Of a DNA stretch of 5,138 bases, positions 1 through 5,138 are shown in pieces. A program made the position numbers and the translations under genes. The notes beneath the pieces are model-generated. The model was not told the DNA's origin and searched no databases. It saw nothing but the letters and a program-made list of their open reading frames with translations. This DNA is from Acidobacteriaceae bacterium (GTDB taxonomy: Bacteria; Acidobacteriota; Terriglobia; Terriglobales; Acidobacteriaceae): the NCBI GenBank assembly GCA_003164255.1, contig PLST01000340.1, positions 1-5,138 on the forward strand, written 5' to 3'. Positions within the stretch are counted from its first letter, which is position 1; every line of letters begins with the position of its first letter.

Positions 1-21
1 CCCTAATCCCTGTTCCCTGCT
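1..21. repeat. Tail of a CCCTNNT heptameric tandem repeat
   Basis: Three consecutive 7-base units, CCCTAAT, CCCTGTT and CCCTGCT, fill positions 1-21, sharing CCCT in the first four places and T in the seventh. The array begins at the window edge, so its true length is unknown. It sits directly upstream of the -10 box of the first gene. Three imperfect units could still be chance, so confidence is moderate. Confidence 0.4.
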
Positions 22-23
22 TC

Positions 24-29
24 TATAAT
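24..29 (+). promoter_or_regulatory. Candidate -10 box (TATAAT) of the ntrYX operon
   Basis: A perfect TATAAT lies at 24-29 in a GC-rich context. Its last base is six bases before the ATG at 36, so a start site about 7 nt downstream would fall on or next to the start codon. The -35 position with a 17-bp spacer would be 1-6 (CCCTAA), which does not match TTGACA, and no TGn extended -10 is present. The -10 match is seen directly; promoter function is inference. Confidence 0.45.
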
Positions 30-35
30 CGCGGC

Positions 36-2318
36 ATGCGTTTCCTGAACGATCCGCGGCGGCGTTCTGTTGCCATGCTTGGCGGCGGGGTGTTGCTGTT
101 CTTCGCGTTGCTGGGCACGCTGCAGGCGTTCAACATCCGCATCCTGAATCCCGTGACCACCGGCGAAACGCTGGTTTTTACCGGTCTCACGGTGGTGGTT
201 TTCCTGCTGCTGATGGTGTTGCTGATGCTGTTGCTCAGGAACATCCTGAAGCTTTATGCGGACCAGAGCAGCAGCGCGCTGGGGGCGCGGCTTCGGACGC
301 GGATGGTTCTGGGCGCGACGTTGATTGCGCTGACGCCGGCAGTCTTCATGTTCCTGTTCAGCTTTCTGCTGATGAACCGGTCGATTGACCGTTGGTTCTC
401 GACGCCGACGACGGAGCTGCGTGAGGACTCGACGCGGGTGGTGCTGGAGTTGGCGGAGTATGTCGCCAGCAATGCGCGGGGCGAGGCGGAGTCGATTGCG
501 GCCTCAGGAGCGGCGGACCTTGGGAACCAGGCGCAGCAGGATGTTCTGGCCGCGCATCGCGTGACGCTTCAGGGCGGGTTCGTGGTGATTTACGACCGGA
601 GCCGGCAGGTGGTGGCGAGCTTCGAGGCTCCGCCGGCAGCGAGCGATGCGAGCCTGGTTCCGTGGCAGGACCAGGGAAATCGCGAAGCGGCTGCGATTCA
701 CGGCCCACTGTCGGCGATCCTGCTGACAGCGGCGCGACGCAGCGACGTTACGGTGATGGACGTAGGCGGGCAGGAGTACGCGGCCGGCATGTCGGTCACA
801 TCCACCGGCAAAATGGTGGTGGCAGCCTTGCCGATGCCCCAGGGACTGAGCCAGACCACGGCGCGCATCCAGTCCGGGGCAGCAGCTTATTGGCAGCTCT
901 TCCGCGCACGCAACGGGATCCGCACGATTTTCTTTCTCATGCAGTTGCTGATCACCGTATTCATCTTTTTCTCGAGCCTGTGGCTGGCGATGTTTCTGTC
1001 GAAGCAGATCACGCGGCCGGTGGAGGCGCTGGGCGTGGCGATGGACGAGATTGCGACCGGCAAGTACGACCATCGCGTTGCTGAGATTGCCAGCGGAGAG
1101 ATGGGAGACCTGGTGCGGTCGTTCAACCACATGGCGGCGGATCTTGAGGCGAGCCGGCACCTGGCGGAGAGCTCTTCAGCACAGCTGACCGCGGCCAACC
1201 AGGCGATTGAGGAGCGGCGGCGCGAACTGGAAACCATTGTGGAGACGATTCCGAGCGGCGTGGTGACGCTGGACGGGTCGGGCGTGGTGCTGCAGGCCAA
1301 TCGCGCATTTGCGGCTCTTATGGGTCTGCGGGAAGACGTATCGCTGACCGGGGAACGAATCGACACGCTGCTTCCGGCGGAGTTTGCCGAAGACCTGGCA
1401 GGGCTGATCAGGCGCGGTCACCGGATGGGCGCTGCGTCGACAGAGATTGAGATTCGCGCGCGGGGACGGACGATTCACCTGGCGATTACCAGCGCGCGGC
1501 TGGAACTGATGCGCGGGCAGACGGGCAACGTGCTTGTGGTGGAAGACACGACGGAGCTGCTGCGCGCGCAGCGCCAATTGGCGTGGAAGGAAGTGGCGCA
1601 GCGCGTGGCTCATGAGATCAAGAATCCGCTAACGCCGATTGCGCTTTCGGCCGAACGCATCGGCAGGCACCTCGATCGCGGGCAGCCGGATTCATCGAAC
1701 GTCATCCGCAAGTGCAGTGAGGTGATTTTGACGTGCGTGGGCACGCTGCGCTCGTTGGTGGACCAATTCTCGGCGCTGGCGCAGTTTCCTGCGCCGCAGC
1801 CGCGCTCCTGCGACATGAACCAGGTGATTGAACAGGCGCTGGCGATGTTTGCAGGACGGCTTGAAGGGATCACCGTGCAACGGAGCCTGGAGCCGGGATT
1901 GCCGCAAGTACTGGCCGATCCCGAGGCGTTGCGGCGCGCGCTGGCCAACCTGATCGATAACGCGGCCGAGGCGATGCAGGGCAGCCTGCTGCGGGTACTG
2001 GCGATTCACAGCGGGCTGAGTGAAGATGGCGGCTCGCTGGAGATTTCAGTCTCCGACACCGGGCACGGCTTGACCGACGAGATTCGCGAACGGCTGTTTC
2101 TGCCTTTCTACTCAACCAAGCAACGCGGCACGGGGCTGGGGCTGTCAATTGCGGCCAAGATTGTGCAGGAGCATGGAGGGTCAATCCGCGCGGAGGCCAA
2201 CAGCCCCAAAGGCGCGCGCTTCCTGCTGCGGCTGCCCTTGACTGAGGCGGAAATGAACGATGGACCGCCGCTGCTTGAGGGGCGGACAGAGACGGCACTG
2301 AAGGGACTGCCTGAATGA
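36..2318 (+). CDS. ntrY: NtrY-type membrane sensor histidine kinase
   Basis: Sensor kinase of 760 aa, about the usual length for NtrY, that should autophosphorylate on histidine and phosphorylate the regulator encoded next. The N-terminus is basic (RRR at 8-10). Transmembrane segments lie at about 13-32, 46-67, 91-112 and 298-321. The extracytoplasmic part, about 113-297, begins with the NtrY-like stretch NRSIDRWF. A HAMP domain follows at about 322-375, a short coiled linker, a PAS domain at about 396-505, and the HisKA H-box AHEIKNPLTPI with phosphoacceptor His526. The ATPase domain has the N-box (N638, N642), the G1 box DTGHG (674-678) and the G2 box GTGLGL (698-703), so the kinase looks active. 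No Shine-Dalgarno precedes ATG 36, which was chosen because it supplies the basic N-terminus before TM1. The stop overlaps the next start by 4 bp. In Proteobacteria NtrY is tied to nitrogen, redox or envelope control; the signal here is unknown. Confidence 0.88.
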   Translation: MRFLNDPRRRSVAMLGGGVLLFFALLGTLQAFNIRILNPVTTGETLVFTGLTVVVFLLLMVLLMLLLRNILKLYADQSSSALGARLRTRMVLGATLIALTPAVFMFLFSFLLMNRSIDRWFSTPTTELREDSTRVVLELAEYVASNARGEAESIAASGAADLGNQAQQDVLAAHRVTLQGGFVVIYDRSRQVVASFEAPPAASDASLVPWQDQGNREAAAIHGPLSAILLTAARRSDVTVMDVGGQEYAAGMSVTSTGKMVVAALPMPQGLSQTTARIQSGAAAYWQLFRARNGIRTIFFLMQLLITVFIFFSSLWLAMFLSKQITRPVEALGVAMDEIATGKYDHRVAEIASGEMGDLVRSFNHMAADLEASRHLAESSSAQLTAANQAIEERRRELETIVETIPSGVVTLDGSGVVLQANRAFAALMGLREDVSLTGERIDTLLPAEFAEDLAGLIRRGHRMGAASTEIEIRARGRTIHLAITSARLELMRGQTGNVLVVEDTTELLRAQRQLAWKEVAQRVAHEIKNPLTPIALSAERIGRHLDRGQPDSSNVIRKCSEVILTCVGTLRSLVDQFSALAQFPAPQPRSCDMNQVIEQALAMFAGRLEGITVQRSLEPGLPQVLADPEALRRALANLIDNAAEAMQGSLLRVLAIHSGLSEDGGSLEISVSDTGHGLTDEIRERLFLPFYSTKQRGTGLGLSIAAKIVQEHGGSIRAEANSPKGARFLLRLPLTEAEMNDGPPLLEGRTETALKGLPE
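2300..2306 (+). promoter_or_regulatory. Ribosome binding site of ntrX inside the ntrY end
   Basis: GAAGGGA at 2300-2306 lies 8 nt before ATG 2315, inside the last codons of the kinase gene. Together with the ATGA overlap (2315-2318) it supports this start and translational coupling of the two genes. Confidence 0.6.
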
Positions 2319-3670
2319 ACCACATCCTGGTGGTGGATGACGAGGCAGAGATTCGCAGCTCGCTCGAGGAGATTCTGCGCGAAGAGGGCTACGGCGTAGC
2401 GGGAGCAGCCACGGCAGCCGAGGCGCTGGTGCTGCTTGAGGACGCGCCGTACGACGTGGTGCTGCTGGACATCTGGCTGCCGGATCGCGACGGGCTTGAG
2501 GTTCTGAGCGATGTGCGCCAGATGAAGCTCGAGACCAGGCCTGAAGTGGTGATCATCAGCGGTCACGGGACAATCGAGACCGCGGTGAAGGCGACCAAGC
2601 TGGGCGCGTACGACTTTCTTGAAAAGCCGCTTTCGCTCGACCGCACGCTGATCGTGGTGAAAAACGCCGTGGAAGCGCGGCGGCTGCGCTCAGAGAACGA
2701 GGAGTTCAAGCGTCAGTTCAGCGTTTCAAGCGTGCTCACCGGCGACAGCGTGCCGCTGAAGGCGCTTCGCCAGCAGATCAAGCTGATGGCGCCGACCAAC
2801 GGGCGGGTGCTGATCTACGGCGAGTCAGGCACGGGCAAGGAACTGATCGCGCGGTCGATTCATGCGGAGAGTTTGCGACGCGACCGCGTGTTTGTGGAGC
2901 TGAACTGCGCGGCGATTCCTGAAGACCATATTGAGGCGGAGCTTTTCGGCTACCGGCACGGCGCGCAGCCCGGCGGACCGCCGGAACAGCGGGGCACGCT
3001 GGAACGGGCCGACGGGGGCACGCTTTTTCTTGACGAAGTGGGCGACATGAGCCTGAAGACGCAGGCCAAGGTGCTGAGCGCGCTCGACGATCAGTTGTTT
3101 ACGCCGGTGGGCGGCACGCAGCCGCTGCGCGTGGATGTGCGGCTGATCGCCAGCACCAACAAGGATCTTGAAGAAGAGATTGCCAAGGGCAACTTTCGCG
3201 AGGATCTTTTTTACCGGCTGAACGTGGTTCCGTTTGCGGTGCCGCCCTTGCGCGAGCGCAAGCAGGACATTCCGCTGCTGGCACGCGAATTCCTGGCGGA
3301 GTTTGGCCGGCAGTACGGACGACCGCGGATGGAGATTGGCGAAGAGGCGCTGGCGACGCTCTCGCAATACCACTGGCCGGGCAATGTGCGCGAGTTGAAG
3401 AACGTGATTGAGCGGGTGATGATTCTCAATCCGAAGGTTGTGCGGATTGAGCGCAAGCACCTGCCGCCGCTCACACACAAGGCGGGTACGCGGTCGACAG
3501 AAGAGTTCTCGACCCTGCAGCAGGCGCGCGATGCGTATGAGCGCGAGTACATTCTGAAGAAGATTGAAGAAGCGCGGAACAATGTGAGCCACGCGGCCGA
3601 GCTGCTGGGTCTGGAGCGCAGCCATCTCTACCGCAAGATGAAAGCGCTGGGGATCAGCGTGCGCGAGTAG
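2315..3670 (+). CDS. ntrX: NtrX/NtrC-family response regulator with altered GAFTGA loop
   Basis: Response regulator of 451 aa, the usual length for NtrC/NtrX, and the likely phosphorylation target of the kinase gene it overlaps. The receiver (about 1-120) has acidic D8 and D9, phosphoacceptor D52, S82 and K104. The AAA+ domain (about 145-385) has Walker A GESGTGKE (169-176), Walker B FLDE with D240 and E241, the arginine-bearing stretch FREDLFYRLN (294-303) and a sensor II region HWPGNVREL (353-361). A Fis-type helix-turn-helix lies at about 423-447, ending in SHLYRKMKALGI as is typical of NtrX. ATP binding and hydrolysis motifs look intact. The oddity is at residues 216-221: GAFTGA, needed for sigma-54 contact, reads GAQPGG without any length change. 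The protein may therefore control promoters without sigma-54. NtrX rather than NtrC is inferred from the NtrY partner and the C-terminal HTH. Confidence 0.87.
   Translation: MNHILVVDDEAEIRSSLEEILREEGYGVAGAATAAEALVLLEDAPYDVVLLDIWLPDRDGLEVLSDVRQMKLETRPEVVIISGHGTIETAVKATKLGAYDFLEKPLSLDRTLIVVKNAVEARRLRSENEEFKRQFSVSSVLTGDSVPLKALRQQIKLMAPTNGRVLIYGESGTGKELIARSIHAESLRRDRVFVELNCAAIPEDHIEAELFGYRHGAQPGGPPEQRGTLERADGGTLFLDEVGDMSLKTQAKVLSALDDQLFTPVGGTQPLRVDVRLIASTNKDLEEEIAKGNFREDLFYRLNVVPFAVPPLRERKQDIPLLAREFLAEFGRQYGRPRMEIGEEALATLSQYHWPGNVRELKNVIERVMILNPKVVRIERKHLPPLTHKAGTRSTEEFSTLQQARDAYEREYILKKIEEARNNVSHAAELLGLERSHLYRKMKALGISVRE
2960..2977 (+). other. Degenerate sigma-54 contact loop (GAFTGA replaced by GAQPGG)
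   Basis: Codons for residues 216-221 read G-A-Q-P-G-G where active sigma-54 activators carry G-A-F-T-G-A. Flanking landmarks (ELFG before, ADGGTLFLDE after) keep the usual spacing, 17 residues from the first G to the A of ADGG. This is therefore substitution, not a deletion or frameshift. The following PP is also unusual for this loop. Confidence 0.85.
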
Positions 3671-3678
3671 TTGGGCCG

Positions 3679-3713
3679 CCCACTCATCGCGATGAGGCGC
3701 TGCGATGAATGGG
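3679..3713 (+). terminator. Hairpin after ntrX, possible terminator or attenuator-like structure
   Basis: Bases 3679-3690 pair with 3702-3713 as a 12-bp stem with one C/A mismatch (3683/3709), leaving an 11-nt loop. It begins 9 nt after the ntrX stop. No run of T follows, so it is not a standard intrinsic terminator. It may instead slow polymerase or protect the 3' end of the mRNA. It is mutually exclusive with the palindrome at 3683-3696, because both use 3683-3690. Confidence 0.35.
3683..3696. repeat. Perfect 14-bp palindrome CTCATCGCGATGAG
   Basis: The sequence equals its own reverse complement over 14 bases, 13 nt after the ntrX stop. A third related element (GCGATGA, 3702-3708) follows, so the left arm can pair with either copy. 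It could be a dimeric protein site or part of an RNA switch; the perfect symmetry with no loop favours a DNA-level site. Confidence 0.5.
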
Positions 3714-3728
3714 GCACAGTCTTGGATC

Positions 3729-3757
3729 TTGCCTGAGAGCTGAAAGTTTTCTAGGCT
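3729..3757 (+). promoter_or_regulatory. Weak candidate sigma-70 promoter for the small downstream gene
   Basis: TTGCCT (3729-3734) and TAGGCT (3752-3757) are 17 bp apart, matching TTGACA and TATAAT at 4 and 3 of 6 positions. A start near 3764 would lie just before the inverted repeat at 3767-3784, a typical place for an operator. The match is poor and could be chance. Confidence 0.18.
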
Positions 3758-3766
3758 GAGCTCATG

Positions 3767-3784
3767 GTGTCCGGTTGCGGACAC
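3767..3784. promoter_or_regulatory. Inverted repeat GTGTCCG-GTTG-CGGACAC, candidate operator
   Basis: Two perfect 7-base arms (3767-3773 and 3778-3784) flank a 4-base spacer in the non-coding gap, 157 bp before the start of the small gene. As RNA it would form a compact hairpin with no T-tract behind it. As DNA it would suit a dimeric helix-turn-helix protein. Which protein binds, if any, cannot be told from sequence; the adjacent response regulator and the small HTH protein are both candidates. Confidence 0.45.
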
Positions 3785-3930
3785 GGAATTGCGCCAACGG
3801 ACAGTGGGCGATCTCGCCTCTCGCATGTTCTTTCAAGCTATTCCTTTGCGGATGAACCTCTTGGCGATCTGGCGCAGGCCGGTAGCAATGGCTGGCGAAT
3901 TGCTTTCAGATAACTGGAAGAACCCTGCAT

Positions 3931-3935
3931 GGAGG
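3931..3935 (+). promoter_or_regulatory. Ribosome binding site GGAGG deciding the start at 3942
   Basis: A consensus GGAGG ends 6 nt before ATG 3942. None of the upstream in-frame starts (TTG 3789, ATG 3825, 3852, 3888) has a comparable site at proper spacing, so this one fixes the start of the small gene. Confidence 0.75.
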
Positions 3936-3941
3936 CAAGCG

Positions 3942-4391
3942 ATGGCTTACTTTGAGCGGATGCGCGATGTGGTTTCGGGGCCTTTCAGCCCCGACGTGAT
4001 CCGGCAGCGGACGGCGGCCGGATGGCAGATGGTTTCGATTGAATGGCGGCGCGAGCTGCCCGACGCAGAGGCCCCGGCTGAGGGTGTTTTCGACGAGGAC
4101 ATTCCCTACGGGCTGCGCATCTCCGACGACTGCAAACGGCTGGAGGTCGACCGGACCGAGCACCAGGTGTTGATGGAAATCATGGAGCTGCTGGCGCAGG
4201 ATTTTTCCTATTCAAATATTGTGAGCGACCTGAACGAGAAGGGGTTTCGCCAGCGTGACGGGCGGCCCTGGAGCCGGATTTCCGTGTTCAAGATGATTCC
4301 GCGGCTGATTGAAGTTGGACCGCAGTTTTTCTCGTCCCAGGAGTGGGAGAAGAGGCGGCAGCGTTTCGCGCGGGCGCGGGCTCCCGAGTAG
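3942..4391 (+). CDS. Small protein with recombinase-like helix-turn-helix domain
   Basis: Predicted soluble protein of 149 aa. The frame is open from TTG 3789, but the GGAGG 6 nt before ATG 3942 makes that start much more likely. In the 51 upstream codons only about 63% end in G or C by hand count. Residues 57-126 (GLRI, then L67-E68-V69-D70, H74-Q75-V76-L77, a helix at 76-86, D96-L97-N98-E99-K100-G101, and R105-D106-G107-R108-P109-W110) follow the pattern of the 'Recombinase' DNA-binding region of large serine recombinases. The catalytic resolvase domain with its active serine is absent, and no transmembrane segment or signal peptide is seen. The N-terminal 1-55 is not recognised. It is probably a DNA-binding accessory or regulatory protein rather than an active recombinase. 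It lies 27 bp before a transporter gene and may share its transcript. The domain assignment is by eye and moderate in certainty. Confidence 0.75.
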   Translation: MAYFERMRDVVSGPFSPDVIRQRTAAGWQMVSIEWRRELPDAEAPAEGVFDEDIPYGLRISDDCKRLEVDRTEHQVLMEIMELLAQDFSYSNIVSDLNEKGFRQRDGRPWSRISVFKMIPRLIEVGPQFFSSQEWEKRRQRFARARAPE

Positions 4392-4418
4392 CGGAAGGCG
4401 CATGGTAGGCTAAGGCCC

Positions 4419-5138
4419 ATGCAACCGGCCCCTGGCTTGCGCCCCGACATCGAACAAAACAGCATAGAGCGAGAACGGCCGTGGCTGTTCAACTTCTTGA
4501 TCGCGCCCATGGCGGTGATGTCGATCGGGCTGGTGGGCGGCGCGCTTTCGTATTTGTTCAGGCATGAGGGTGTCGATCCGGGGCGGAGCGGCTCAATTCT
4601 TGCGCTGCTGATTCTGCCGCATGCGATCTTCTTTTTGTGGGGCCCGGTGACGGACTTCTGGGTGCACCGGCGCACGTGGCTGATGCTTGCGGCCACGGCG
4701 GCGGGATTGACGCTGCTGGCGGCGTTCCATCAGGAGCGGCTTGCTTCGCCGTGGGGCGTGGGGCTGATGTTTCTTGCGCTCTGCTTTGGCGGGCTGGTGG
4801 TGGCGGCCTGCGGCGGCATCATGGGCGCGCTGAAGAGCGAGAAGAACCGGAGGCGTGCCGGGAGCTTTTACCAGAGCGGGTCGCTGGCCGTTGGCGGACT
4901 TGCGGTTTTTCTGCTGGTGTTGCTGGCGGATCGGGTGAGCCTTGGCACGCTGGGCTGGATTGTGGCGGCGATGGTGGTGCTACCCGCGCTGGCGGCGCTG
5001 GGCGTGTCGAAGCAGCCGGTGGTGGGCGGCAAGACGCGGCGGGAGACGGGCGCGCGGATCTGGCTAGAGTTCAAGTCGACATTTTTGAGCTGGGAGGCGC
5101 TGACCTACACGCTGCTGGTGACGTTTCCGATGTGCAGC
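4419..5138 (+). CDS. MFS transporter, AmpG/PAT-like, N-terminal part (cut by window edge)
   Basis: ATG 4419 opens 240 in-frame codons without a stop up to the last base of the window, so the 3' part is missing. The product is strongly hydrophobic, with likely membrane helices at about 24-47, 59-81, 87-103, 113-137, 152-171 and 176-196. A polar cytoplasmic loop follows at about 197-220, then a seventh helix begins at about 227. This 6 + loop + 6 start is the MFS layout. The loop after TM2 has G75-P76-V77-T78-D79 and then H83-R84-R85, an MFS motif A-like pattern. The early WLFNFLIAP and FFLWGPVTDFW stretches recall the AmpG/PAT group, which imports muropeptides or related solutes; the substrate is not deducible. 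Only a weak TAAGG (4411-4415) precedes the start. The next in-frame ATG (4509) would cut into TM1, which supports 4419. The 27-bp gap to the previous gene suggests co-transcription. Confidence 0.8.
   Translation, partial: MQPAPGLRPDIEQNSIERERPWLFNFLIAPMAVMSIGLVGGALSYLFRHEGVDPGRSGSILALLILPHAIFFLWGPVTDFWVHRRTWLMLAATAAGLTLLAAFHQERLASPWGVGLMFLALCFGGLVVAACGGIMGALKSEKNRRRAGSFYQSGSLAVGGLAVFLLVLLADRVSLGTLGWIVAAMVVLPALAALGVSKQPVVGGKTRRETGARIWLEFKSTFLSWEALTYTLLVTFPMCS

Noticed and set aside
662..1084. Alternative + strand open frame of 140 codons inside ntrY
   Set aside because: It is a +1/+2 frame shadow of the kinase gene, low in complexity and rich in Gly, Arg and Asp, with no domain. The kinase frame itself is continuous with intact motifs.
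3765..3778. Sigma-54-like promoter (TGG ... TTGC) in the gap after ntrX
   Set aside because: The GG-to-GC spacing is 11 rather than the required 12 bases, the -24 box reads TGGTGT rather than TGGCAC, and the same bases are explained by the GTGTCCG inverted repeat.
2825..3826. Long antisense open frame of 333 codons opposite ntrX
   Set aside because: It lies almost wholly opposite the well-supported regulator gene and its translation is rich in Arg, His, Leu and Gln with no recognisable domain, as expected from the complement of GC-rich codons. The same holds for the other minus-strand frames in the window.
3789..3941. N-terminal extension of the small gene from TTG 3789 (200 aa)
   Set aside because: There is no ribosome site before it, third-position GC is lower, and a consensus GGAGG lies 6 nt before ATG 3942.
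4402..4413. Mini-ORF of three codons (ATG GTA GGC TAA) with GGAAGG upstream, before the transporter
   Set aside because: It is too short to judge; the match could be chance, and there is no leader-peptide pattern or attenuator hairpin beside it.
1..5138. CRISPR array, tRNA, rRNA, insertion sequence or defence system
   Set aside because: No spaced direct repeats, tRNA-like cloverleaf, terminal inverted repeats or transposase motifs were seen on either strand; apart from the gap after ntrX the region is densely coding.

Overview
The window reads as a GC-rich bacterial chromosome segment. The long, intact genes all lie on the + strand and most of their codons end in G or C. The best guess for the source is a member of Acidobacteriota (class Terriglobia, Acidobacterium/Granulicella-like). 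This rests on the overall look of the proteins, the GC bias and a CCCT-type heptameric spacer at the left edge. It is inference, since no taxonomic marker gene is present.

Layout: positions 1-35 hold the end of a short heptad repeat and a perfect TATAAT box just before the first gene. Positions 36-2318 encode a four-pass membrane sensor histidine kinase of the NtrY type (HAMP, PAS, HisKA, HATPase_c). Its stop overlaps the start of the next gene in ATGA. That gene (2315-3670) is an NtrX/NtrC-type response regulator with receiver, AAA+ and Fis-type HTH domains. Together they form a translationally coupled two-component system. The regulator's GAFTGA loop, which bacterial enhancer-binding proteins use to contact sigma-54, is replaced by GAQPGG, so it may not work as a classical sigma-54 activator.

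Positions 3671-3941 are a 271-bp non-coding gap with two hairpin-forming structures. One is a 14-bp palindrome with an overlapping alternative stem just after the regulator stop. The other is a perfect 7-bp inverted repeat (GTGTCCG/CGGACAC), which could be an operator. A small gene (3942-4391, 149 aa) follows, with a clear GGAGG ribosome binding site. Its C-terminal half resembles the helix-turn-helix 'recombinase' region of large serine recombinases but has no catalytic domain. After 27 bp an MFS transporter of AmpG/PAT-like appearance starts at 4419 and runs off the right edge as 240 in-frame codons without a stop.

Functional reading: an envelope-located sensor signals to a DNA-binding regulator, followed by a separate small unit holding a putative DNA-binding protein and a transporter. 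Any regulatory link between the two units is inference. The most notable points are the altered sigma-54 contact loop, the possible leaderless start of the kinase gene, the GTGTCCG inverted repeat, and the stand-alone recombinase-like DNA-binding protein.
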